NCBI RefSeq assembly: GCF_039539445.1
Contig: NZ_BAABDD010000009.1
Location: forward strand, 1 to 64,000
Direction: 5' to 3'
Source: Salinactinospora qingdaonensis
GTDB taxonomy: Bacteria > Actinomycetota > Actinomycetes > Streptosporangiales > Streptosporangiaceae
DNA length: 64,000 bases
Shown here: positions 6,965-14,220 of the stretch, in pieces
Numbering within the stretch: the first letter of the stretch is position 1
Layout: each line of letters starts with the position of its first letter
Notes under the pieces: model-generated
Told to the model about the DNA's origin: nothing
Databases searched by the model: none
Seen by the model: the letters and a program-made list of their open reading frames with translations, nothing else
Translations under genes and position numbers: made by a program

Positions 6965-8268
6965 GCCCCGCCGTCCCCAGCAGCACCATATTCCAAGGAG
7001 CGCACATGCACATCGCCGCGGTGGACCGCACCGACGACCCCATCGGACCCGTCGCGCTCGACGACATCGAAGACGCGATCACCGACATCGCGGCCGGCCG
7101 CCCCGTCGTCGTGGTCGACGACGCCGACCGGGAGAACGAGGGCGACCTCATCTTCGCGGCCGAAGCGGCGACCCCGGAACTGCTCGCGTTCATGATCCGC
7201 TACACCTCCGGTGTCATCTGCGTCCCCATGCTCGGCGAGGACCTCGACCGGCTCAACCTTCCGCTGATGACGGTGGGCAACGAAGAAAGCATGCGCACCG
7301 CCTACACGGTCACCGTCGACGCCCGCCACGGAGTGACCACGGGCATCTCCGCAGCCGACCGCGCACGCACGATCCGGCTCCTCGGCGACACGGCCACCAC
7401 CGCCGGCGACCTCGTGCGCCCCGGCCACGTGCTGCCGCTGCGCTACCGCTCCGGCGGCGTGCTCACCCGCCGCGGCCACACCGAAGCCGCCGTCGACATG
7501 GCGCGCCTAGCCGGCAGGGGCAGCGCGGGCGTCCTCGCCGAAATCGTCAACGACGACGGCACGATGGCACGGCTACCCCGACTGCGCACCTTCGCCGACG
7601 CCCACGGCCTCAAACTCGTCTCCATCGAACAGCTCGTCGAATACCGGCGCCGCACCGAAACCCTCGTCGAGCGCGTCGTCGAAACCCGCATGCCCAACCG
7701 CTACGGCGAATGGCGCGCCGTGGGCTACCAGGGCACCCTCGACGGCGCCGAACACGTCGCACTCGTCTACGGCGACATCGGCGACGGACGCGACATCACA
7801 GTCCGACTGCACTCCGAATGCCTAACCGGGGATGCGTTCGGCTCGCACCGCTGCGACTGCGGCGCCCAACTCGACGCAGCGATGGCCCGCATCGCCGAGG
7901 AAGGCCGCGGCGTCGTGGTCTACATGCGCGGCCACGAAGGACGCGGAATCGGGCTGCTGCACAAGCTGCGCGCCTACCGCCTGCAAGACGCCGGCGCCGA
8001 CACCGTCGACGCCAACCTCGAACTGGGGCTGCCCGCCGACGCCCGCGAATTCAGCGCCGGCGCCCACATCCTCACCGACCTGGGCATCACCTCGGTCAAA
8101 CTGCTCAGCAACAACCCCCACAAATCCGAAGACCTGACCAGCCACGGCATCTCCGTGGCCGAGCGCCTCGCCGTGCCCACCGCCATCACCACCGACAACC
8201 TGCGCTACCTGCAAACCAAGCGCGACCGTCTCGGCCACGACATCCCCAGCGGCGTCGCCGCCACCTGA
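6961..8268 (+). CDS. ribBA: Bifunctional DHBP synthase / GTP cyclohydrolase II
   Basis: The N-terminal half makes 3,4-dihydroxy-2-butanone 4-phosphate from ribulose 5-phosphate. The C-terminal half opens GTP to the first pyrimidine intermediate, so both entry steps of riboflavin synthesis are in one chain. The 435-residue protein shows the RibB motif VVDDADRENEGDL with RPGHVLPL, and the RibA zinc site ECLTGDAFGSHRCDCG, then RGHEGRGIGLLHKLRAY and LLSNNP. An alternative ATG at 7006 would remove 15 residues. Its substrate ribulose 5-phosphate is also the substrate of Rpe, encoded 2.3 kb upstream. Confidence 0.97.
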   Translation: MSPAVPSSTIFQGAHMHIAAVDRTDDPIGPVALDDIEDAITDIAAGRPVVVVDDADRENEGDLIFAAEAATPELLAFMIRYTSGVICVPMLGEDLDRLNLPLMTVGNEESMRTAYTVTVDARHGVTTGISAADRARTIRLLGDTATTAGDLVRPGHVLPLRYRSGGVLTRRGHTEAAVDMARLAGRGSAGVLAEIVNDDGTMARLPRLRTFADAHGLKLVSIEQLVEYRRRTETLVERVVETRMPNRYGEWRAVGYQGTLDGAEHVALVYGDIGDGRDITVRLHSECLTGDAFGSHRCDCGAQLDAAMARIAEEGRGVVVYMRGHEGRGIGLLHKLRAYRLQDAGADTVDANLELGLPADAREFSAGAHILTDLGITSVKLLSNNPHKSEDLTSHGISVAERLAVPTAITTDNLRYLQTKRDRLGHDIPSGVAAT

Positions 8269-8388
8269 CACCCCACCCCGGCAGCACGCCGCCGGGGCAG
8301 CCATACCAGCCGTCGCACCCCACAGTCGCAATCCACAGTGAGGAGGGCGGCGCCCCAGCCAGTGGCCCCGGGGCGCCGGACAAGCCAG

Positions 8389-8865
8389 ATGAGCGGATCA
8401 GGACGCCCCGACGACCTCTCCGTAGAGGCCACGGGCTTGACGTTGGGAATCGTCGCGACCCGGTGGAACGCCGACATCGTCGACACGATGCTGGACCGCG
8501 CGCTGGCGGCGGCCAAGGAAGCCGGGACCGAGCCGCCCACGGTCGTGCGCGTGGCCGGGGCCATCGAACTGCCGGTCGTGGCCCAAGAGTTGGCCCGCTC
8601 CCACGACGCGGTCGTCGCCTTGGGCGCCGTCATCCGAGGCGGGACACCCCACTTCGACTACGTGTGCCAGTCCGTCACCCACGGGCTCACCGAGATCGCG
8701 CTCACCGAGTCCAAGCCCGTGGGTAACGGCGTGCTCACCTGCGACACCCTGGAGCAGGCCCGCGACCGCTCAGGACGGCCCGGCAGCCACGAAGACAAAG
8801 GACGCGAAGCCACCCTCGCCGCCCTAGACGCCGCCACGGTGCTGCACAGGCTGCGCTCCGGGTAA
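8389..8865 (+). CDS. ribH: 6,7-dimethyl-8-ribityllumazine synthase
   Basis: RibH condenses the RibA-branch pyrimidine with DHBP to form lumazine and assembles as a pentamer or icosahedral capsid. The 158-residue protein shows LGIVATRWN near the N-terminus, the substrate loop GAIELP, and the catalytic histidine in GAVIRGGTPHFDYVC. NGVLTCDT and RPGSHEDKGREA follow. I use the ATG at 8389, which gives the usual N-terminus. GTG codons at 8338 and 8362 are in frame, and the AGGAGG at 8341-8346 would suit the latter. It is 120 bp after ribBA. Confidence 0.95.
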   Translation: MSGSGRPDDLSVEATGLTLGIVATRWNADIVDTMLDRALAAAKEAGTEPPTVVRVAGAIELPVVAQELARSHDAVVALGAVIRGGTPHFDYVCQSVTHGLTEIALTESKPVGNGVLTCDTLEQARDRSGRPGSHEDKGREATLAALDAATVLHRLRSG

Positions 8866-9250
8866 CGTAGCCCTTTCGTTGAGCGAGCCCGGCCGGCTCG
8901 CACGAGCACGGAGGCGCGCCGCGTAAGGCAGCCCGAGCCGCAGGGAGTGTCGGCCGGCCGCAGCAGACAGCAGTAAGAAACAGCAGGGGGCGGGCAGGGC
9001 ACGCGGACCTAACAGTGCTGCTAGGTTCCCGGAGTGGCGGGGGCTGCTCGCCGTCCGTCGACACAAGGCATGGCCTAGCGCGCCACCGTCGTCCCGACGC
9101 CGCAAGGCGCTGCCGCGTCGGCCGGGGGTCGTCTTATGCTTCACCCCGGCGCCGGCGGTACTGTCCCCAGCGGCCACGTGGGCGGCTTCCCCGCCAGGAG
9201 TTGCGATCCCTCCCCGGTCGTCATGGCCGGGCATCCCGGAAAGGCAGTCG
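8866..9250. other. Intergenic region after ribH
   Basis: It holds a possible terminator (GCGAGCC at 8883-8889 pairing with GGCTCGC at 8895-8901) and the upstream region of the PH-domain gene. I see no credible gene or RNA in the rest. Confidence 0.45.
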
Positions 9251-9718
9251 GTGAACAATCAGGCGGTGCCGCGGCTACCGGTGACCTGGCGACCCCGCAA
9301 CATGCGCGTGGTCGGCTACGGGCTGGCCGTGCTGTGCATGGCGACCATGGTCACTCTCGCCATCATCCTGCCCGAGACGTGGCGACTCCAAGACCGGCTG
9401 GGTCTGGTCTTCCTCGGGCTCCTCCTCGTCGGCGGGCTGTACCTACTCACCCGCCCCAAGGTCGTCGTGGCCGAGAGTAGCGTCACCGTGGTCAACGTCA
9501 TCCGCACCTACGTGCTGGAATGGGCCGAAATCATCGACGTGCGCATGCCCGTAGGCGAACCCTGGCCCACCGTCGACCTCGCCGACGGCTCCACCCTCGC
9601 CGTGATGGGCATTCAAAGCAACGACGGCGCCCTCGCCCGATCCTGCCTCGCCCAATTCCGCGCCCTCCTCCACGAACGAGGCGAAGCTCAGGAGCCGGGA
9701 GACAACGGCCCCTCCTGA
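9251..9718 (+). CDS. PH-domain membrane protein
   Basis: The 155-residue protein has two adjacent membrane helices (about residues 20-41 and 50-66) followed by a cytoplasmic bacterial PH-like domain (about 70-140). This is the layout of the actinobacterial bPH_6 group. Genes of this kind often follow ribH in actinomycetes; their role is unknown. The GTG at 9251 has GGAAAGG eight bases upstream. The C-terminal 15 residues are acidic and probably disordered. Confidence 0.88.
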   Translation: MNNQAVPRLPVTWRPRNMRVVGYGLAVLCMATMVTLAIILPETWRLQDRLGLVFLGLLLVGGLYLLTRPKVVVAESSVTVVNVIRTYVLEWAEIIDVRMPVGEPWPTVDLADGSTLAVMGIQSNDGALARSCLAQFRALLHERGEAQEPGDNGPS

Positions 9719-9752
9719 GCAGGCCCGAGTCTTTTGGGGAGACCAGAAGCCG

Positions 9753-9987
9753 TCTCCCGCCGCTCGTGTCTCGATCGCTCCGCGATCTCGACAGCCAAAG
9801 GTGGGCTGTGCCTGGGGTAGCTGCCAACAGCCTGGCGCCGCCCCCGAGAAACCATCACCCGCCGCTGTGCATCCCGAGCTACCGTCACCGCCCTTCACCC
9901 CGGTGACCGCCCGCATCGCTTCATCTCAACCTCTGCGTCCCCTCAGGCTGCCGAGATCGCGCAGCGATCGAGGCACGAGCGAACGAC
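9753..9987. repeat. Paired hairpin repeat 2 (arm A forward 9753-9796, arm B reverse 9946-9987)
   Basis: Same family as 159-654. Arm A begins TCTCCCGCCG and has hairpin loop TCC. Arm B, on the reverse strand, begins GTCGTTCGCTCG and has loop TGC. The stretch after arm A (9797-9828) resembles the same stretch in pairs 1 and 3. Arm B ends only five bases before the degenerate terminal repeat of the CRISPR array. The region 9719-9992 holds no gene. Confidence 0.85.
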
Positions 9988-9992
9988 GCACC

Positions 9993-11001
9993 CTCCCAAT
10001 CCCCGCACGCGCGGGGAGCACGAGGTGGGGTGAAGCGATGCAGGGACGCAGAGGGGACCATCCCCGCACGCGCGGGGAGCACTTTGGGGACAACGGTGGG
10101 CTCTTCGAGGTAGGTGGGACCATCCCCGCACGCGCGGGGAGCACCGAGCGGGAGCCGGTGGAGGCCGCCCAGGTCTAGGACCATCCCCGCACGCGCGGGG
10201 AGCACCGTGCTCTGAGCACGGTGACGAGTGTCAGCACGGGACCATCCCCGCACGCGCGGGGAGCACAGCCCGGTCGTGCGTCTAGCTCTGCGGGAGCTGG
10301 GACCATCCCCGCACGCGCGGGGAGCACGCCACCTGACATGGAGATCACGTAATCAACTAGGGACCATCCCCGCACGCGCGGGGAGTACAGTGGTGACCGG
10401 CGGGTGAATATCGCGCTGGTGGGACCATCCCCGCACGCGCGGGGAGCACCTCAGAGCGACGTGTGGTCGGCTCAGGCAGCCAGGACCATCCCCGCACGCG
10501 CGGGGAGCACAATCATCCGGTCCAAGGTGCGCCGCCAGAATCGGGACCATCCCCGCACGCGCGGGGAGCACTTTGGGGACAACGGTGGGCTCTTCGAGGT
10601 AGGTGGGACCATCCCCGCACGCGCGGGGAGCACTGCATCAGGAATGCCTCGATATGATTCGAGGCAGGACCATCCCCGCACGCGCGGGGAGCACCGCCGG
10701 CCCCTCTCACCGACACGGCCCCCCACGGGACCATCCCCGCACGCGCGGGGAGCACCACCGACCTGCTTTGACCTGCTCTCGCCCCCTGGGACCATCCCCG
10801 CACGCGCGGGGAGCACCGGTCGCCCCTGCCGGTACTGGCGGCAGGTGTCGGGACCATCCCCGCACGCGCGGGGAGCACTCGTTTTTGGGGGCGCACCGTC
10901 CAGCGCCCCCGGGACCATCCCCGCACGCGCGGGGAGCACCCCCCCCGTGAGCAGGGCGTTTTTCGCCGAATCGGGACCATCCCCGCACGCGCGGGGAGCA
11001 C
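9993..11001 (-). CRISPR. Type I-E CRISPR array, 17 repeats and 16 spacers
   Basis: The 29-nt repeat on the + strand opens GGGACCATCCCCGC and closes GCGGGGAGCAC. Its inner CCCCGC/GCGGGG arms form a hairpin. The reverse complement opens GTGCTCCCC, matching the transcribed strand of type I-E repeats, so the array reads on the minus strand from 11001 to 9993. Repeats start at 9993, 10054, 10116, 10177, 10238, 10299, 10360, 10421, 10482, 10543, 10605, 10666, 10727, 10788, 10850, 10911 and 10973. Twelve spacers are 32 nt and four are 33 nt. The repeat at 9993 is degenerate over its first seven bases, as expected at the trailer end. Repeats at 10177, 10482 and 10666 begin A instead of G, and that at 10360 ends GTAC. 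Two spacers are identical (10083-10115 and 10572-10604). No cas genes are in the window. Confidence 0.98.
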
Positions 11002-11110
11002 CCTCGTTGACCTGCGACGCTATCGGCGGTGGGTGGCTGTTTTGACCACTTGTTGAGAATCGGGCAAATGGCCTATTTTCCGCAAAGTTCGCAAGGGTGT
11101 TGATTGGTGG
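11002..11110 (-). promoter_or_regulatory. CRISPR leader
   Basis: Directly beyond the newest-end repeat (10973-11001) lies a stretch much richer in A+T than its surroundings, especially 11038-11100. It contains TTTTGACCAC, TTGTTGAG, CCTATTTTCC and GTTGATTGG. Position, orientation and composition fit a leader that carries the array promoter and guides spacer acquisition. Exact promoter boxes cannot be fixed by eye. Confidence 0.65.
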
Positions 11111-11234
11111 CGCACGTCCCGCAGTGTAGCCGTGATGCCGGACCCGTGCGGGTGGTTTGGGGCAAGGGCTCCAATCGTGCTGGCCGGCGGCGGAGTAGGT
11201 GCCACGTCGGTACCCGTTCCCTTGGGCTGCTGGC

Positions 11235-11475
11235 GGCAACGGGAGGCAGCGAGGGTCGGCTGGTGGTTGGGCGGCTCGGGCGTCGAGGCCGCCTCGCTGG
11301 GGCGGCTGGCGGCGACGAGGGGCGGCGAAGGTAGCCGGGATGAGGAAACGGGTGTCGGTGCCGTCCTCACGGGGGCTGCGGTAACGAGCAACAGCGAGGG
11401 GTGGTGGTGGCTGGGCAGGCACCCGGTCGGTGCTGCTGGTTGGGGCGTGGGGCGGGTGACGTGGAGCAGCGAGGG
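11235..11475. repeat. Degenerate tandem repeat, unit about 70-76 bp
   Basis: A GGCAACGGGAGGCAGCGAGG-like block recurs at 11235-11254, 11311-11330, 11380-11400 and, more weakly, 11458-11475. An inverted copy lies at 11968-11987. The intervening GTGG-rich bases are also alike. A 249-codon open frame crosses this stretch, but its product looks like a translated repeat. Confidence 0.5.
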
Positions 11476-11553
11476 CGAGCGGTGGCCGAGGTGGCACCGG
11501 GTTGGTTCCGGTGAGTGGGGGCTTCGATGGGGGATAGGCGGGCTGGGGAGCAA

Positions 11554-11896
11554 GATCGCCGCGAAAGGTGTCCGCTCGGCGATCCTCGGCCGCGAGAATC
11601 GCCTAACGGGCGCCCCTCGTCGTGATCATGGCAACGCTGAGCACACTCATTGGCTATTTGCTGCCCGTTTTGAAATGTTATGTCGTTTTTCTGATTGGCG
11701 AGAATGTTTGTTCTCGCGTGGTTTTCTCGCATTCTGGACATTCGTGTCGCTGCTGCGAGGTGCTATGGGAGGGTTTGTCGCTTTTGTGGCGCCGTTTTTG
11801 TTGGGTGGCTGCGCCCAGTGTTGCGCTCCCCGCGACACTGGGCGCGGTCCGTGTTCATTCTGCCTTCCCGCGTCTCATTGAGTGAGACGCGGGAAG
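11554..11896 (+). ncRNA. Candidate structured RNA, family unknown
   Basis: This AT-richer interval holds a series of strong hairpins and no convincing gene. GATCGCCG (11554-11561) pairs perfectly with CGGCGATC (11577-11584). The same GGCGAT (11578-11583) can instead pair with ATCGCC (11598-11603) around a CTCG/CGAG stem, so the two folds exclude each other. GCGAGAA/TTCTCGC (11698-11717) is perfect. Then come a 15-bp stem with one wobble and a CTCCC loop (11811-11845) and a perfect 14-bp stem with a 5-nt loop (11864-11896). The strand is inferred only from the terminator-like final hairpins; both strands could fold. Confidence 0.35.
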
Positions 11897-12155
11897 ATGT
11901 GTCCCCTCCGCTGCACCTGCTTCAAAGCAGGCCGCACCCGAGAGGCCACCCCTACCCGGCTGCTCGTCCTCGCTGCCCCTCGTTGCCATCAGGACCTCCA
12001 GCGCACAGCACCGACACTCAGAGCTCCCGCTGAGGCGGCGGTTGTTCTGGCGTGCGGCGCGGCGTGGGGTTGGGGGTGAGGGGACGCATGTCCATCCGGG
12101 GATCGTGCCGGGCATCAGCACCACCGTGGGGTGGGGGCGAGGAAGGGCATAGGCG
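11897..12155. other. Non-coding stretch between the hairpin cluster and paired repeat 3
   Basis: Apart from the inverted copy of the 20-bp tandem-repeat block at 11968-11987, I see no gene or RNA here. Together with the neighbouring entries, the interval 11002-13436 is free of any gene that I can support. Confidence 0.5.
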
Positions 12156-12827
12156 TTTCCCGTCGCTCGTACCTCGATCGCTCCGCGATCTCGGCAGCTC
12201 AGGGGTGGGGTCGTGCTTGGGGTGGGTGCCATAACCTGCCGCCACTCCAGAGAGGCCGCAGCCTGCCATGGGGCAGCTTGTCTGGAGCGGGTGCCGTGGC
12301 CGGGTGCTCCCCCATTAGCTTTTAGGGAGTTCCGCAAGGGAACTCCCGGCCTTTGGCCCTGCATGACTTGTCCCCCTGTCGTCCATGATCTGGGGGTGGT
12401 GTCCTCGGGACCGAAGGCACCGCCAGACCGCTGATAGAAGCACGATCCGCCCCCATGGGCAGGATCTTCGTAATGTGGATGACGGCAGACGGTGCCCGCT
12501 GCGGCCGGGAACAGCACAGATAGGCACCCCACCATGATGGGCACCCCCGAGAGGGCGCCACCCTCGCTAGGGGCGGTGTCTGGGGCCGGGGCGCAGCTTG
12601 GTGCCATGCCTCGGGGAGGGGCATCCCCGTTGCTGCGTCCCGAGCGACAGCGACATTCCTTCCCCGGTGGCCGCCTGCACCATTTGAGGGCACCTCAACC
12701 GGCGACCTCGCCGACATGGTCGAGGAGGCCGCCGCTGATGGCCGCCCTCGTCAGTGGCGGTCACCTCAACCACCGCGCCCCCTCAGGCTGCCGAGATCGC
12801 GGAGCGATCGAGGCACGAGCGAACGAC
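12156..12827. repeat. Paired hairpin repeat 3 (arm A forward 12156-12199, arm B reverse 12786-12827)
   Basis: The longest member of the family. Arm A begins TTTCCCGTCG with loop TCC. Arm B, reversed, begins GTCGTTCGCTCG with matching loop TCC. The 35 bases after arm A (12200-12233) resemble those of pair 2 and of the A side of pair 1. The bases inside arm B match those of pair 1 arm B for more than 25 positions. The 586-bp interior also holds a perfect 9-bp hairpin at 12325-12347. Arm B lies 24 bases before the decayed CRISPR relic. Confidence 0.85.
12325..12347. terminator. Terminator-like hairpin inside paired repeat 3
   Basis: GGGAGTTCC pairs perfectly with GGAACTCCC across GCAAG. On the minus strand it is followed by CTAAAAGC, and on the plus strand by a small GGCC-TTT-GGCC stem. 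No gene ends nearby, so its role is unclear. Confidence 0.35.
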
Positions 12828-12850
12828 GTACCTCCCACCTCCCCCAACTA

Positions 12851-13367
12851 CCCCCGCGCGGAAAAGCACCGGACGAGCACACCGAGGGAGGGCTCGGCAG
12901 GGCCACTCCCGTGCGCGCCGAGAGCACGCGGGGACGGACCTGCACGGTATTGGGGTCATGGTCGCCACTCCCGTGCGCGCGCAGAGCCCGCCTACACCGT
13001 CGCCCACGCCTCCCGGGCACTCGGGCCACTCCCGTGCGTGCGGAGAGCACTGCGGCGACACCAGCCTCCGCTGCTAGCCCGCCGCGCCACCCCCGCGTGC
13101 GGAGAGCGCTGGGGGTGTGGGAAGTGCGCGGCCCCCGCCAGCACGCGCCACCCCCGCGTGTGGACAGCGCTGGGCGCGCGCCAAAGCGCGCCGCTCCACC
13201 AACCTGCGCCACCCCCGCGCGGAGAGCGCTGCTTTCATGCCACCGACTCTGTAGCACCAAGGGATTGGGGATCGAGGACCATCCCCCGCCCGAGGCTCCC
13301 CTACCGACCCCTGCCGACGCCGGACCATCTGGGGTGAGTCGGTCCATCTCCGCCTGCGGGGCAGCAC
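12851..13367 (-). CRISPR. Decayed CRISPR array with diverged repeats
   Basis: Repeat-like units end at 12869, 12927, 12989, 13050, 13109, 13170 and 13229, with intervals of 58, 62, 61, 59, 61 and 59 bp. The best one (12899-12927) matches 21 of 29 positions of the main repeat. The shorter intervals come from 2-nt deletions inside the repeat. Consecutive units share the same changes, such as GCCACTCCCG and later GCCACCCCCGCG with AGCGC ends. Two more partial units follow: GGACCATCCCC at 13276-13286 and a 28-nt unit ending GGGGCAGCAC at 13367. Spacer-like gaps are 32-34 nt. The direction is the same as in the main array. Confidence 0.6.
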
Positions 13368-13436
13368 GGGAGGCGCGTGCAGGTTCCTGTGCAAACTATG
13401 TGCAACGTCTCACCCGCCGTTTGCGTCCAATGGGAC

Positions 13437-13862
13437 ATGAACCTTCGTGACTTTTCCGCCAGTTCCAAGTCGAAGATGTCCGTCTCGACGGTGCGCGGGT
13501 CTCGCTCGGTGGCCCGGCGGCGGCGCCGGGGCGGTGGCAAAGCCCCGACGACTGAGGGGCGCTCACGGGGCCGCGACCGTTCACGGCCGTTAGCACCCGC
13601 CAGCGGCCCGGCAGGGGAGCGGTCGGGCGCGCTTCGCCTCGCCCACCGGCGCGCCCTCGTGGAGCGGCGAGCCTCCGCGCCGTCCACGGTGGCCCGCCCG
13701 CTCGACAGCAGCGAGCTCCCCCGGGCCGCGACGACTGAGGACGTCCCCGAAAGGCGAGCCGTGAAGGACAACCGTACCCCGCGATCCCGTATGGACCAGG
13801 TGGCCGGGCTGATCTGGTGCGTAGTCACCATCCTGGCCGCCCTCTCGATCTTCTTCTCTTGA
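13437..13862 (+). CDS. Hypothetical basic protein with a C-terminal membrane anchor
   Basis: The 141-residue product has a long Arg-rich, probably disordered region (RRRRRGGGK near residues 26-34) and ends with one hydrophobic helix, GLIWCVVTILAALSIFF. Codon third positions are mostly G or C, which supports coding, but no Shine-Dalgarno is evident. ATGs at 13377 and 13398 are in frame and would extend it. I recognise no family. It could be a tail-anchored protein or a chance frame. Confidence 0.4.
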   Translation: MNLRDFSASSKSKMSVSTVRGSRSVARRRRRGGGKAPTTEGRSRGRDRSRPLAPASGPAGERSGALRLAHRRALVERRASAPSTVARPLDSSELPRAATTEDVPERRAVKDNRTPRSRMDQVAGLIWCVVTILAALSIFFS

Positions 13863-14220
13863 CCGATGCTTCGTGCCCACGGCGAGGCGGGCGGCCGGTG
13901 GCCGCATAGCACCGCGCCACCCCGCTTCACCGTCGGCGCAGCCACTCCACACCGCGCCCGATCCGACCGAGAATGTTGGCAGTGCATCGGCCGATTAGTG
14001 GGCATAGTGTGATGAGGGACGTTTTTCTGGCCCGCGGGTCGGAAAACGTCACCACCCACGGCGGAGACCACGCAGGCCGCCAGCGGCGCCGTCTGGGCAA
14101 GCCCTCGGGCCGCAGCGCTGTCCGTAGCCGGTGCCACGGTCGGCGCCCTCCGCCGCCTCCGCGTTGCGCGCGAAAGGAGGGATCGGCGCCGCGTCTGTCC
14201 GGCCGGCATGCCGCACACTC
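13863..14220. other. Intergenic region with an inverted repeat upstream of coxD
   Basis: GACGTTTTTC at 14018-14027 pairs with GAAAACGTC at 14042-14050 (one extra T) around a GC-rich loop. This could be the terminator of the preceding frame or an operator or attenuator for the maturation cluster. An AAAGGAGGG at 14172-14180 is a good Shine-Dalgarno, but no start codon follows it in the right place. Nothing else is assignable. Confidence 0.4.

Noticed and set aside
6897..8726. 609-codon frame overlapping ribBA and ribH
   Set aside because: It is a +1 shadow of genes with clear active-site motifs. Its product is an Arg/His/Pro-rich string typical of shifted high-GC codons.
10879..10910. CRISPR spacer with an internal GGGGGCGC/GCGCCCCC hairpin beside a T-run
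   Set aside because: It looks like a captured terminator from a mobile element. It is interesting in itself but cannot be taken further without a protospacer match.
10404..11045. Long open frames on both strands across the CRISPR array
   Set aside because: They are translations of the 29-nt repeat (recurring peptides such as PARAGS or PRACGDG) and not genes.
11132..11881. 249-codon open frame on the plus strand
   Set aside because: It spans a degenerate DNA tandem repeat and then AT-rich hairpins. The product is a low-complexity Gly/Arg/Trp string with no domain, and there is no good start.
12156..12827. Retron-like arrangement (inverted repeats around a structured interior)
   Set aside because: No reverse transcriptase gene lies within reach of any of the five pairs, and the interiors do not share one conserved fold.
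12899..13230. A second, fully functional CRISPR type with its own repeat
   Set aside because: Repeat units differ from each other too much, two lengths occur and no leader is visible. A decayed type I-E array explains the data better.
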